This document shows, piece by piece, positions 24,337-32,366 of a stretch of 32,531 bases of DNA. This DNA comes from Paenibacillus sp. oral taxon 786 str. D14 (lineage in GTDB: Bacteria > Bacillota > Bacilli > Paenibacillales > Paenibacillaceae), in assembly GCF_000159955.1 (NCBI RefSeq), contig NZ_GG695995.1, forward strand, positions 10,321-42,851, given 5' to 3'. A program made the translations under genes and the position numbers. Below the pieces are notes generated by a model. The model saw only the letters and a list, made by a program, of their open reading frames with translations. It did no database searches and was not told the origin of the DNA. Every line of letters begins with the position of its first letter. Within the stretch, counting starts at the first letter, position 1.

Positions 24337-25194
24337 ATGCCGGAATTGCCGGAGGTGGAAACGGTCCGACGGACCTTAACCCAATTGATCGTGGGCAAGA
24401 CGATCCAAAGTGTTCATGTGTTTCTGCCGCGCATCATCCAACGGCCGGATGATATCCGACGGTTTGAAGCCGAACTTGCCGGCCATACCATCTTAGAGAT
24501 TGGCCGCCGCGGAAAATTTTTGCGGATTATCATGGATGGGCTGGTGCTCGTCTCCCATTTGCGGATGGAAGGGCGTTACGGGCTGTATCAGCCCGGAGAA
24601 GAGGTGGAGAAGCATACCCATGTCATTTTCCGGTTTACGGACGGGACGGAACTCCGCTACAAGGATGTACGCCAGTTTGGTACGATGCATCTGTTTGCTC
24701 CTGGGGAGGAGTTTACGAACAAGCCGCTGGTGAAGCTGGGATTGGAGCCGCTGGAGGAGTCGTTTACCCTTCAAGCATTCCAGGACAAAATTTCCCGGCG
24801 AACCACGAAAATCAAGCCAGCCTTGCTGAACCAGGAATACATCGTTGGCTTGGGGAATATATATGTAGATGAAGCATTGTTTCGGGCAGGCATCCACCCG
24901 GAATATCCGGCGGACAAGCTGACCAAGAGGCAGCTGGAGCAGCTTCATGCCGCCATCGTTGAGACGTTAACCGAAGCGGTAGAAGCTGGTGGCTCCTCCA
25001 TCAAATCGTACGTGAACGGGCAAGGGGAAATGGGGATGTTTCAACATTCCTTGCGGATGTACGGCCGCCAAGGTGAGCCTTGTCTGAACTGCGGACAGCC
25101 GGTGATGAAGACCGTTGTAGGGGGGCGGGGCACGCATTTTTGCCCGAATTGTCAGCCGCCTTATCGGACAAGCGGGTCTGCACGCGCCAAGTAA
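24337..25194 (+). CDS. mutM: Formamidopyrimidine-DNA glycosylase
   Basis: MutM removes 8-oxoguanine and formamidopyrimidines and cuts the abasic site. The 285-residue protein begins MPELPEVETVRR, where Pro2 is the catalytic nucleophile after removal of Met and Glu3 assists. Lys60 in GRRGKFLRI is the conserved beta-loop lysine. QEYIVGLGNIYVDEALF is the helix-two-turns-helix region. The C-terminal zinc finger uses Cys249, Cys252, Cys269 and Cys272. GAGGTGAGAGG just upstream supports the ATG. It sits 40 bases after polA, the same order as in Bacillus, and the ending after the zinc finger is about 10 residues longer than usual. Confidence 0.96.
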   Translation: MPELPEVETVRRTLTQLIVGKTIQSVHVFLPRIIQRPDDIRRFEAELAGHTILEIGRRGKFLRIIMDGLVLVSHLRMEGRYGLYQPGEEVEKHTHVIFRFTDGTELRYKDVRQFGTMHLFAPGEEFTNKPLVKLGLEPLEESFTLQAFQDKISRRTTKIKPALLNQEYIVGLGNIYVDEALFRAGIHPEYPADKLTKRQLEQLHAAIVETLTEAVEAGGSSIKSYVNGQGEMGMFQHSLRMYGRQGEPCLNCGQPVMKTVVGGRGTHFCPNCQPPYRTSGSARAK

Positions 25195-25248
25195 CGGCTA
25201 ACGAGATAGAACGAGGCTCCAAGTTATGAGTGTGAGGTGGATAGGGTT

Positions 25249-25845
25249 ATGAACATCGGACTGACCGGAGGCATTGCGACCGGGAAAAGCACGGTTTCCC
25301 GATTGTTGGCCGAGCGTGGGGCCGCCATCATCGATGCAGATGTGATCGCCAGGGAGATTATGGAGCCGGGCCATCCGGTATTGGCCGCCGTTAGCGAACG
25401 ATTTGGCCCGGGCGTGCTGCACCCCGATGGAACGCTGAATCGCAAGAAGCTAGGCGAGATCGTCTTCTCGCATCCGGAGGAGCGCAAGGCGCTGGAGGCA
25501 CTAACGCATCCGGCGATCCGCGCTGAAATGAAGCGGCGCATGGAAGAGCTGGAAGCAGCGGATCCTCACAGATTGGTGGTGGCGGATATCCCGCTGCTTT
25601 ATGAATCGGGTCTTGATCCGTTATACGATCAAATTATGGTTGTCTACGTCCCCCGCGAGGTACAGTTAACCCGGTTGATGTTGAGGGACGGGTTATCGAA
25701 GGAGGCGGCCGAGCAGCGGATCAGCGCCCAGATGGATATCGAAATCAAGAAAGAGAGGGCGGATATTTTGATTGATAACAGCGGTGGACTTGAGGAAACG
25801 AAGCGGCAGATAGATGACTTTTGGCGGGATCAGGGACTACGATGA
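25249..25845 (+). CDS. coaE: Dephospho-CoA kinase
   Basis: CoaE phosphorylates dephospho-CoA, the final step of coenzyme A synthesis. The 198-residue protein opens MNIGLTGGIATGKSTVSRLL with a P-loop at residues 6-14. IDADVIAREIMEPG supplies the catalytic Asp, HPAIRAEM is the CoA-binding region, and VADIPLLYESGLDPLYD follows. ATG 25249 is chosen over the in-frame GTG at 25237, because GTGAGGTGG is the ribosome site for the ATG and conserved homology begins there. The stop overlaps the start of the transglycosylase gene (ATGA). ytaF, which lies between mutM and coaE in Bacillus, is absent. Confidence 0.96.
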   Translation: MNIGLTGGIATGKSTVSRLLAERGAAIIDADVIAREIMEPGHPVLAAVSERFGPGVLHPDGTLNRKKLGEIVFSHPEERKALEALTHPAIRAEMKRRMEELEAADPHRLVVADIPLLYESGLDPLYDQIMVVYVPREVQLTRLMLRDGLSKEAAEQRISAQMDIEIKKERADILIDNSGGLEETKRQIDDFWRDQGLR

Positions 25846-26405
25846 GGTGGCTTCGCAAAAAAAGAGTCTTGCTTCTGTTGTTTATCGGTTTCATCATCCT
25901 CATCTTTTTTAATTCGGCATGGCTTTCGTTGTTTTACCCGATTTATTATAAAGAAGAAATCCGGCGGCATGCCAAGAACAACGGCCTGGATCCGTTTATT
26001 GTTGCAGCGATCATTAAGGTGGAGACGAACTACAAATCGGGCGTGGAGTCCCGGAAAGGCGCGCTCGGAATTATGCAGATTATGCCCGATACGGCGGAGT
26101 GGGTGATTTCCAAAGCGAAGTTGCCCAATACAACGCTGGAAGACATCCGCAACGAGACGGAAACGAATATCCAGATCGGCACCTGGTATCTGAGATCGCT
26201 CTCCCAGCAATTTGACGGTAACACCATCGCCATGATCGCAGCGTATAATGCCGGACCAACCAATGTGAAAAATTGGCTGAAGAGCGGGCGATGGGACGGA
26301 CGACTGGAGACGGTGCAAAATATTCCGTTTGGCGAGACCCGGCATTACGTCCAGCGGGTATCCCACTATTACAAACAATATTTAAAGATATATGATGATT
26401 TTTAA
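25842..26405 (+). CDS. Membrane-anchored lytic transglycosylase, SLT family
   Basis: The 187-residue protein has an N-terminal signal anchor (basic MRWLRKKR then a hydrophobic stretch to about residue 31) and an extracellular SLT lysozyme-like domain. Catalytic Glu61 is in KVETNYKSG, followed by GALGIMQIMP and AAYNAGP, which are the three family motifs. It would cleave peptidoglycan glycan strands to give anhydromuropeptides. The ATG overlaps the coaE stop as ATGA, and CAGGGA lies 6-11 bases upstream, so it is translationally coupled. A longer frame from 25821 would only add seven residues within coaE. In some sporeformers related SLT proteins act in spore formation; that role is not shown here. 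Confidence 0.93.
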   Translation: MRWLRKKRVLLLLFIGFIILIFFNSAWLSLFYPIYYKEEIRRHAKNNGLDPFIVAAIIKVETNYKSGVESRKGALGIMQIMPDTAEWVISKAKLPNTTLEDIRNETETNIQIGTWYLRSLSQQFDGNTIAMIAAYNAGPTNVKNWLKSGRWDGRLETVQNIPFGETRHYVQRVSHYYKQYLKIYDDF

Positions 26406-26423
26406 GGGGGCCTAAGGTTATAA

Positions 26424-26464
26424 CAAAAGAAAGCATTGACCGACCTCACGCCAGCCAATGCTCT
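26424..26464 (-). terminator. Terminator of the spore protein gene
   Basis: AGCATTG at 26432-26438 and CAATGCT at 26456-26462 form the stem. Reading on the reverse strand it is followed by TTCTTTTG. On the + strand the T run is missing, so termination of the coaE transcript here is less certain. Confidence 0.7.
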
Positions 26465-26478
26465 CTTCAGTTGATCGG

Positions 26479-26700
26479 TTATTTGAATTGACCTGCCAGC
26501 TGTTGTTCAGCCAGGGTCACCAGACGTTTCGTGATGAAACCACCGATCGAACCGTTTTCGTAAGAAGTCAGGTTACCAGCATATCCGTCTTGTGGGAAAG
26601 AGATGCCAAGCTCCTGAGCGATTTCATATTTCATTTGATCCAAAGCTCCGGATGCTTGTCTAACCACCAGGTTGTTCGAAGAGTTATTATTTTGGGCCAT
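26479..26700 (-). CDS. Alpha/beta-type small acid-soluble spore protein
   Basis: These proteins coat DNA in the dormant spore, protecting it from UV and heat, and are degraded at germination. The 73-residue protein contains the germination protease recognition stretch [10 protein letters not shown] with Glu26-Ile27-Ala28. It also has the C-terminal DNA-binding signature [17 protein letters not shown]. The N-terminus is Asn-rich, typical of Paenibacillus members. A strong reverse-strand AAGGAGGTG precedes the ATG. It is a single-gene unit transcribed against its neighbours, with its own terminator and a probable forespore promoter. Confidence 0.97.
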   Translation of the reverse strand: MAQNNNSSNNLVVRQASGALDQMKYEIAQELGISFPQDGYAGNLTSYENGSIGGFITKRLVTLAEQQLAGQFK

Positions 26701-26731
26701 GATTTGTTCACCTCCTTGTGGTTGGTAACAG

Positions 26732-26761
26732 TATTATGTGCCGGACTAGGAATTTCAATCA
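26732..26761 (-). promoter_or_regulatory. Probable forespore (sigma-G type) promoter for the spore protein gene
   Basis: On the reverse strand CATAATA (26732-26738 complement) fits the sigma-G/F -10 pattern CATnnTA. TGATTG (26756-26761 complement) lies 17 bases further upstream as a fair -35. The assignment rests mainly on the gene product, because spore protein genes of this type are sigma-G controlled. Confidence 0.45.
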
Positions 26762-26837
26762 CATGAATTTGCAGTAATTTATTGCCATCCGGTGAGACAG
26801 GCCGTGATGACGTCATTTAGAGGGGAGGTGTTCTAGT

Positions 26838-27308
26838 TTGAAATGTCCTTATTGCGACTATTTAGGCACCAAAGTGCTTGATTCGAGACCGGCGAACGAG
26901 AACCGTTCGATCCGCCGCCGGCGTGAATGCGAGAAATGCAACCGGCGGTTTACAACGTTTGAAATGGTGGAAGAAGTGCCGTTGATTGTGATCAAAAAGG
27001 ATGGAAGCCGCGAGGAATTCAGCCGGGAGAAAATGCTGCGAGGTCTGATTCGAGCCTGCGAGAAACGTCCGGTTTCCGTCGAACAGCTGGAATCCATCGT
27101 ATCCGAAGTGGAACGTTCCTTGCGCCACTCGGCGAACGCCGAGGTAGAGAGCCGGCAAATCGGCGAATTGGTGATGGAGCAGCTCTATCCGGTGGACGAG
27201 GTTGCATATGTACGGTTTGCTTCGGTTTATCGTCAATTTAAAGATATCAACATGTTTATGAAAGAACTCAAAGGCCTGCTGTCCAAAAATACAGGGGTCA
27301 CGGAATAG
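26838..27308 (+). CDS. nrdR: Transcriptional repressor NrdR
   Basis: NrdR represses ribonucleotide reductase genes in response to ATP/dATP levels. The 156-residue protein begins with a zinc ribbon using Cys3, Cys6, Cys31 and Cys34, with [20 protein letters not shown] for DNA binding. An ATP-cone domain (about 46-136) follows, with [20 protein letters not shown] and [15 protein letters not shown]. The start is TTG at 26838, with GGGAGGTG at 26823-26830. This fits exactly, because the zinc ribbon must begin at residue 3. In Bacillus nrdR also follows the polA-mutM-coaE block. No NrdR box is seen in this window; its targets are elsewhere. Confidence 0.96.
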   Translation: MKCPYCDYLGTKVLDSRPANENRSIRRRRECEKCNRRFTTFEMVEEVPLIVIKKDGSREEFSREKMLRGLIRACEKRPVSVEQLESIVSEVERSLRHSANAEVESRQIGELVMEQLYPVDEVAYVRFASVYRQFKDINMFMKELKGLLSKNTGVTE

Positions 27309-27320
27309 TTCACTTCTCAA

Positions 27321-27358
27321 GCACTCTTCGCCGGCCGGCGCGGGAGTGTTTTTTTATT
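27321..27358 (+). terminator. Terminator after nrdR
   Basis: CACTC at 27322-27326 and GAGTG at 27344-27348 close a stem that contains the self-complementary CGCCGGCCGGCG. A run of seven T and then ATTTTTT follow. Confidence 0.85.
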
Positions 27359-27399
27359 TTTTGCATAGAATAAACCTAAAGACTAAGATGCCCTCTTAT

Positions 27400-27453
27400 T
27401 TTACACAAAGTTTACAAAACGAGAACACAGCATTGATCTTCGCTTTCTATAAT
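27400..27453 (+). promoter_or_regulatory. PhoP-type (Pho box) promoter for pstSCAB
   Basis: TTTACA at 27400-27405 and 27411-27416, then AGAACA at 27422-27427 and a degraded TTGATC at 27433-27438, follow an 11-bp register. The register ends 9 bases before a perfect TATAAT at 27448-27453. The strong -10 suggests high induced expression, as expected for the phosphate-binding protein. Confidence 0.82.
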
Positions 27454-27488
27454 CAAACTGTAAATCAATTAAGGGGGAAACCTAAACA

Positions 27489-28445
27489 ATGAAAAAGAGT
27501 ATGTTATTGATTTTGACTTTGGTGCTGAGCTTCGCGCTGGCAGCATGCGGTCAAAACAACGCGGCACCAAACAACACGGCCGGCACCAACGGAAGCACTG
27601 CGGATGATGCATCCGCGAGCAACGGGGGTAATGCAGCGACATCGGAACTTTCCGGGTCGATCTTGGCTGTAGGTTCCTCGGCTTTACAACCTTTGGTAGA
27701 CCAAGTTTCGAAAAAATTTATGGATCAAAATCCAAATGTTTCTATACAAGTTCAAGGCGGCGGAAGCGGTACCGGGTTGACGCAGGTTTCCGGAGGCCAA
27801 GCGGACATCGGGAACTCCGACGTCTTCGCAGAAGAGAAGCTGGATGCGGCTCAAGCTGGTGAACTGGTTGACCACCAAGTTGCTGTCGTCGCGATGGCAG
27901 CTGTCGTTAACCCGGACATCACTGTCGACAATTTGACAAAAGACCAACTGGTCCAAATTTTCACGGGTAAAATCACAAATTGGAAAGATCTTGGCGGTCC
28001 GGACCAAGCGATTCAAATCGTAAACCGTCCGTCGAGCTCCGGGACTCGCGCCACATTTGAGAAATACGCGTTGGGTACGAAAACGGAGGACCTGCAAGGT
28101 TCGATCCAAGAAGATTCCTCCGGTACGGTAAAGAAACTGGTTGGAGAAACGCCGGGGGCGATCGGATATCTGGCCTTGTCCTACCTTGACGATACGGTCA
28201 AAGCTGTGAAGTACGAAGGCGTCGACGCAACGGAAGAAAACGTAGCAAACGGAACTTATCCGGTATGGGCTTATGAGCACATGTATACGAAAGGCGAGCC
28301 AAACGAAGTCGTGAAAGCCTTCTTGGACTACATGGTTTCCTCGGATGTTCAAGGCGACAACGGCGACGTAGTAGAGCTTGGCTATATTCCGATCAGCAAA
28401 ATGCAAGTGGAACGCGATGTTGACGGCAACATCACGAAGAAATAA
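27489..28445 (+). CDS. pstS: Phosphate-binding lipoprotein PstS
   Basis: PstS captures phosphate outside the membrane and hands it to PstCA. The 318-residue precursor has a lipoprotein signal peptide with lipobox LAAC (Cys20 becomes lipid-anchored). An Asn/Ala/Gly/Ser-rich linker runs to about residue 50. The phosphate-binding fold then starts with VGSSALQPLVDQV and carries GGGSGTGLTQV, DIGNSD and NRPSSSGTRATFEKY, whose Ser, Thr, Arg and Asp residues bind phosphate in this family. AAGGGGG at 27471-27477 supports the ATG. It heads pstSCAB under a Pho box. A hairpin before pstC probably makes pstS more abundant than the other subunits. Confidence 0.97.
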   Translation: MKKSMLLILTLVLSFALAACGQNNAAPNNTAGTNGSTADDASASNGGNAATSELSGSILAVGSSALQPLVDQVSKKFMDQNPNVSIQVQGGGSGTGLTQVSGGQADIGNSDVFAEEKLDAAQAGELVDHQVAVVAMAAVVNPDITVDNLTKDQLVQIFTGKITNWKDLGGPDQAIQIVNRPSSSGTRATFEKYALGTKTEDLQGSIQEDSSGTVKKLVGETPGAIGYLALSYLDDTVKAVKYEGVDATEENVANGTYPVWAYEHMYTKGEPNEVVKAFLDYMVSSDVQGDNGDVVELGYIPISKMQVERDVDGNITKK

Positions 28446-28478
28446 CCAGCAGATTCGATAACATCATATCAGTGCGGC

Positions 28479-28502
28479 AAGAGGCGGACGGTTCTGCCTC
28501 TT
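28479..28502 (+). other. Intercistronic hairpin between pstS and pstC
   Basis: AAGAGGC at 28479-28485 pairs with GCCTCTT at 28496-28502, with a partly paired ten-base interior. It is followed by TCTGTGCTGTTCTT, only moderately T-rich. It lies 33 bases after the pstS stop and 29 before the pstC start. It could be a leaky terminator or protect the pstS message from 3' decay. Confidence 0.6.
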
Positions 28503-28531
28503 TCTGTGCTGTTCTTAAAGGGAGAGGTTTC

Positions 28532-29434
28532 ATGGCTCAGTCCGGCGGAAGAAAAAAAATACAACCGCATATCGTCGAGGAATGGACCGGCAAAATTTAC
28601 GCTTCATTTTGTATCGTATTGCTGGTGGTTACGATCTTCTCGATGGTTTATTACGTAGCAACCAAGGGGTTAAGCACTTTTGTTCAAGACGGAATCTCAC
28701 TAGGTGAAATTTTCGGCAGCACGAGCTGGAAGCCGGATGGGGAGCCGCCGATGTTTGGCGCCCTGCCGTTTATCTTGGGCTCGTTCAGCACTTCGATTCT
28801 GGCGGCGCTGATCGCAGCACCGCTTGGCATTTGCGCAGCATTGTTTATGGTTGAAATTATGCCGAAGTTCGGCAAGAAGTATTTGCAGCCGGTCATCGAG
28901 CTGCTGGCCGGGATACCTTCGGTCGTGTATGGTTTTGTGGGGCTTAGTATCATCGTACCTTTTTACAGGGATATTTTCCCGGGACAAGGTCTGGGGATCT
29001 TGGCGGGAGCGACCGTACTGTCGATCATGATATTGCCGACGATCACGTCGATCGCCACCGACGCCCTGTCTGCCCTGCCTCCCGGCTTGAAAGAAGGTTC
29101 CTACGCCCTTGGCGCTACGCGCTGGCAAACCTTGTCACGTACCGTATTGCCGACGACCTTACCGTCCTTGCTGACCGGGGTTGTACTCGGCATGGCTCGG
29201 GCTTTCGGGGAAGCCCTGGCGGTGCAGATGGTTATCGGGAACGCGCCGCATATCCCGCGCTCGCTCTTTGAATCCACCTCGACCTTGACCAGCGTCATTA
29301 CGCTGAGCATGGGGAATACGGTCATGGGCACGACGCAGAATAACGTCCTCTGGACGCTGGCACTAATCTTGATGCTGATGACGTTTGTATTCGTCTTTAT
29401 CGTGCGTTGGCTGGAAAGGAGAGCAAAACGATGA
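28532..29434 (+). CDS. pstC: Phosphate ABC transporter permease PstC
   Basis: PstC is one of the two membrane subunits of the high-affinity phosphate importer. The 300-residue protein has six hydrophobic segments, beginning with SFCIVLLVVTIFSMVYYVAT. The cytoplasmic EAA loop contacting PstB reads GSYALGATRWQTLSRTVLP, followed by GMARAFGEALAVQMVIGNA. ATG 28532 is preferred over the longer frame from 28472 because GGGAGAGG at 28520-28527 fits and the earlier residues lack homology. The stop TGA overlaps the pstA ATG (ATGA), typical of coupled transporter subunits. Confidence 0.95.
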   Translation: MAQSGGRKKIQPHIVEEWTGKIYASFCIVLLVVTIFSMVYYVATKGLSTFVQDGISLGEIFGSTSWKPDGEPPMFGALPFILGSFSTSILAALIAAPLGICAALFMVEIMPKFGKKYLQPVIELLAGIPSVVYGFVGLSIIVPFYRDIFPGQGLGILAGATVLSIMILPTITSIATDALSALPPGLKEGSYALGATRWQTLSRTVLPTTLPSLLTGVVLGMARAFGEALAVQMVIGNAPHIPRSLFESTSTLTSVITLSMGNTVMGTTQNNVLWTLALILMLMTFVFVFIVRWLERRAKR

Positions 29435-30318
29435 GCGCCAAAACCGTCGACAAAATCGCAACAGTTGTTATTATCACTTTAGCTGGCTTAATTGTCTTGA
29501 TTATGGCGGGGTTACTCGGCTTTATTTTAGTCCGGGGGCTGGGTCATATCAGTTTCGATTTTCTCACGTCACCTCCTGAAACGATTAAGGCAGGTGGCGG
29601 GATCGGCCCGCAATTGTTTAATTCCTTGTTCCTCTTGGTCTTGACCATGATCATCACGATTCCGCTCGGTATCGGCGCGGGGGTCTATATGAGCGAATAC
29701 GCTAAACCGGGGAAAATCACCGATTTTATCCGTTTGATCGTTGAGGTATTGTCCTCTTTTCCATCGATTGTCGTGGGTTTGTTTGGTTTGCTCGTGATCG
29801 TGAACCTGTTTGGCTTTGGCTTCTCCCTGTTCTCAGGGGCGTTAGCTTTGACGATCTTTAACCTGCCGCTGATGGTGCGGATTACCGAGCAAGGGTTAGC
29901 CAGCGTGCCGCAGGCGCAAAAGGAAGCCAGCTTGGCGCTGGGCTTGTCCAAATGGAAAACGATCCAATCGGTGATGCTGCCGATCGCCATGCCGGTGATT
30001 CTGACCGGAACGATCCTGGCGGCGGGCCGCGTGTTCGGCGAAGCAGCTGCCCTGTTGTTTACGGCCGGGATGAGCAGTCCGCGGCTCGACTTTAGCAACT
30101 GGAATCCGTTGAGCCCTACGTCCCCGCTGAATCCGTTCCGTCCGGCGGAGACGCTGGCGGTTCATATCTGGAAGATCAATTCCGAAGGCTTGGCGCCGGA
30201 TGCGCCTGAAATTGCCGCCGGTGCATCGGCCGTCCTGATTTTGACCGTGCTGGTGTTTAACTTGCTGGCTCGCTGGCTCGGACGCGTGATGCTCAAGAAA
30301 TTTACGGCGACGAAATAG
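29431..30318 (+). CDS. pstA: Phosphate ABC transporter permease PstA
   Basis: PstA is the second membrane subunit of the phosphate importer. The 295-residue protein has six hydrophobic segments. The EAA loop is [21 protein letters not shown], with [15 protein letters not shown] after it. [20 protein letters not shown] is also conserved in the family. ATG 29431 overlaps the pstC stop, and AAAGGAG at 29415-29421 lies nine bases upstream. An earlier in-frame ATG at 29407 would add eight residues overlapping pstC and lacks such a site. pstB follows after 14 bases. Confidence 0.95.
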   Translation: MSAKTVDKIATVVIITLAGLIVLIMAGLLGFILVRGLGHISFDFLTSPPETIKAGGGIGPQLFNSLFLLVLTMIITIPLGIGAGVYMSEYAKPGKITDFIRLIVEVLSSFPSIVVGLFGLLVIVNLFGFGFSLFSGALALTIFNLPLMVRITEQGLASVPQAQKEASLALGLSKWKTIQSVMLPIAMPVILTGTILAAGRVFGEAAALLFTAGMSSPRLDFSNWNPLSPTSPLNPFRPAETLAVHIWKINSEGLAPDAPEIAAGASAVLILTVLVFNLLARWLGRVMLKKFTATK

Positions 30319-30332
30319 GAGGGCGAAGCCAA

Positions 30333-31091
30333 GTGTCAAATATTGAACTATCTACGAAAAACTTAAGCGTCTATTACGGAGAGAAACAAGCCGTTAAAAA
30401 TATATCGCTCGATTTCGCTTCCCGGCAGGTAACCGCCTTGATTGGCCCTTCGGGCTGCGGCAAGTCCACATTCCTGCGCAGCCTGAATCGGATGAACGAT
30501 TTGATCCGCGGGGCGAAGATCACGGGGGAAATCTGGATCGGGGACGACAATATCAATGATCCGAAGACCGATGTCGTGCTGCTGCGCCAAAAGATCGGCA
30601 TGGTATGGCAGCGGCCAAACCCGTTCCATAAGTCCATCTATGAAAATATCGCTTTTGGACCGCGTTACCACGGGATTCGGGACAAGAAGAAGCTGGATCA
30701 GATCGTTGAGGAATCGCTCACCAAAGCGGCCCTTTGGGACGAAACGAAGGACCGACTGCACAGCTCCGCCTTGGCCCTGTCCGGCGGCCAGCAGCAAAGA
30801 CTGTGCATCGCCCGATCGATTGCGGTCAATCCAAGCATCATCCTGATGGATGAACCGGCCTCGGCCCTGGACCCGGTATCCAGTGCCAAAATTGAAGAGC
30901 TGATCGCCGAGCTGAAGCAGGAATACTGCATTATCATCGTCACGCACAATATGCATCAGGCGGCTCGGGTGTCGGAAAAAACGGCGTTCTTCCTCATGGG
31001 GGAGCTGGTTGAGTACGGCGATACGAGTAAAATCTTTACCAATCCGTCCGAGAAACGTACAGACGATTATATCAGCGGCCGGTTCGGATAA
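30333..31091 (+). CDS. pstB: Phosphate ABC transporter ATP-binding protein (second copy)
   Basis: This 252-residue PstB completes pstSCAB. Motifs are Walker [11 protein letters not shown]-loop [14 protein letters not shown], signature LSGGQQQRL, Walker [13 protein letters not shown] and switch His in VTHNMHQA. The GTG start has TAGGAGGG at 30316-30323. It resembles the first copy at 20046 along its whole length, including [16 protein letters not shown] and the closing DDYISGRFG. Differences are the Trp at the Q-loop and DEPASALDP in place of DEATSALDP. Two PstB copies also occur in B. subtilis (pstBA, pstBB), but there both are in one operon. Confidence 0.95.
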   Translation: MSNIELSTKNLSVYYGEKQAVKNISLDFASRQVTALIGPSGCGKSTFLRSLNRMNDLIRGAKITGEIWIGDDNINDPKTDVVLLRQKIGMVWQRPNPFHKSIYENIAFGPRYHGIRDKKKLDQIVEESLTKAALWDETKDRLHSSALALSGGQQQRLCIARSIAVNPSIILMDEPASALDPVSSAKIEELIAELKQEYCIIIVTHNMHQAARVSEKTAFFLMGELVEYGDTSKIFTNPSEKRTDDYISGRFG

Positions 31092-31127
31092 GATACGTCT
31101 CTCCTTTTGCCACCTAGGAACAGGGCT

Positions 31128-31166
31128 GGACCCGGGGCGGGGAACCGCCCCGTTCGCGGTCCCTTT
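31128..31166 (+). terminator. Terminator after pstSCAB
   Basis: GGACC and CGGGGCGG at 31128-31140 pair with CCGCCCCG at 31145-31152 and GGTCC at 31158-31162, with an unpaired TTCGC on the right arm. CTTTTA follows. Confidence 0.8.
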
Positions 31167-31254
31167 TAGATTGGAAAATCTCCGTATATACTGATAACAT
31201 AAAGAGTGGACTGATTGGCGTGGGCAGCGCCTGCAATGGCTAAAGGAGATTTGG

Positions 31255-31881
31255 ATGATGGACGTATTGGATTGGATTGAAAGGATGTTTGAGCATTACG
31301 GCTATTTTGTTCTGCTGCTCGGACTTCCCATCGACTTTATCGCGCTGCCGCTGCCTCCGGGTCAAACGACTCTGACCTATACGGGATATTTGGCATATAA
31401 AGGCGTGCTAGGTTTCCTGCCGGCACTCTTCGCTGGATATGCTGGGGCGGTGATCGGGGTGACGATTACCTATTTCGTCGGACATCGGGTCGGTGTGCCG
31501 TTGATCGAACGCTATGGCAAGTGGATTATGGTCAAGCCCTCACATTTGGACAAAACGAGGCGGGTCTACGAGAAATACGGCAATAGAATGCTGCTTATCA
31601 GTTTCTTTGTGCCGGGTGTAAGGCAGTTTTTTGGTTATTTTGTAGGCATTATGCGCATTCCTTTTCGAACCTTTGCCCTGTATGCTTACACTGGAGCCGC
31701 ACTTTGGGTCACGGTTTTTGTAAGCATCGGCTTGGTGTTTGGTGAACAGTGGCAAGTTGCCATCGACCTGGTCGAGAAATATTTAAAGTTTTTCTTTATT
31801 GGGCTGGGGGCGTTACTATTGGTACTCGTATATTTGAAATGGCGGAGATGGAGGCTGAAGGTAGCCAAGTTGTCCCGGTAA
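31255..31881 (+). CDS. DedA family membrane protein
   Basis: DedA proteins are membrane proteins of which several move undecaprenyl phosphate or phospholipids between leaflets. The 208-residue protein shows the family signature as DFIALPLPPGQTTL near residue 27, with Asp where most members have Glu. A second signature FFVPGVRQFFGYFVGIMRIPF carries the conserved Arg. About five hydrophobic segments are seen, and the C-terminus is basic. Two adjacent ATGs (31255, 31258) follow AAAGGAG at 31242-31248; either could be used, and the second has the better spacing. Substrate is unknown. Being next to pst may be chance, as a terminator separates them. Confidence 0.88.
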   Translation: MMDVLDWIERMFEHYGYFVLLLGLPIDFIALPLPPGQTTLTYTGYLAYKGVLGFLPALFAGYAGAVIGVTITYFVGHRVGVPLIERYGKWIMVKPSHLDKTRRVYEKYGNRMLLISFFVPGVRQFFGYFVGIMRIPFRTFALYAYTGAALWVTVFVSIGLVFGEQWQVAIDLVEKYLKFFFIGLGALLLVLVYLKWRRWRLKVAKLSR

Positions 31882-31886
31882 TACCT

Positions 31887-31920
31887 CAAAGGCGCTGGAG
31901 CTGGCTCCGGCGCCTTTATT
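31887..31920 (+). terminator. Terminator after the DedA gene
   Basis: AAAGGCGC and GGAGC at about 31888-31901 pair with GCTCC and GCGCCTTT at 31904-31917, with a one-base bulge on each arm. TTATTTATTT follows. It overlaps the end of the convergent small gene. Confidence 0.85.
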
Positions 31921-32165
31921 TATTTCCGCTTATTATTTTTATTTTCGGGTTTGCTTTGGTGCAAGATGAACTCGTCAAGCAGCGTCTCCTCAGTATCACC
32001 GCCGTTCTGCCCCTTTTCCTCCTTCAGCTTCAACAGGGAGAGCAAATCGAAAAGATCCCCAAGCACGGTGAACCCGGCGCCGATAATGGCCAAGTCGTCC
32101 GAGGATAGGTCATTTTCTTGGATTCTTTGGTATTGACGCCTCTTTTTTCCTCCCAAGAACACCAC
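31920..32165 (-). CDS. Small hypothetical protein, 81 residues
   Basis: I do not recognise a family with certainty. The protein has a basic start (GGKKRRQYQR), then QENDLSSDDLAIIGAGFTVL followed by GDLFDLLSLLKL, a moderately hydrophobic helical stretch. A charged tail rich in Glu, Lys and Asn ends in KNNKRK. This pattern of charged-hydrophobic-charged with good codon use suggests a real gene. The GTG at 32165 has only AAAAGCAG upstream. A TTG a few codons later, preceded by AGGTGG, is an alternative start. It runs against the DedA gene and is divergent from the YjcZ-like gene. Confidence 0.5.
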   Translation of the reverse strand: MVFLGGKKRRQYQRIQENDLSSDDLAIIGAGFTVLGDLFDLLSLLKLKEEKGQNGGDTEETLLDEFILHQSKPENKNNKRK

Positions 32166-32366
32166 CTGCTTTTAAATCTACTTGTTTCATCTTATGCAAA
32201 TGGCTATTGGCTTGACTAGGCGTGAGCTAGGCTAGAGCCGCCGTCTCATATTCAGCATGGGTACCTGGTGAACGTATACCCATTTTTGCCTCTCTCCGCG
32301 AATGTCCCGATCGTTCGCTAACGAACTGTAATATGATGTTCTATATTTAAAAAGGAGGGAAAATCA

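Noticed and set aside
26805..26814. Palindrome ATGACGTCAT ahead of nrdR
   Set aside because: It is a single 10-bp palindrome of the kind expected by chance, and it does not resemble the NrdR box.
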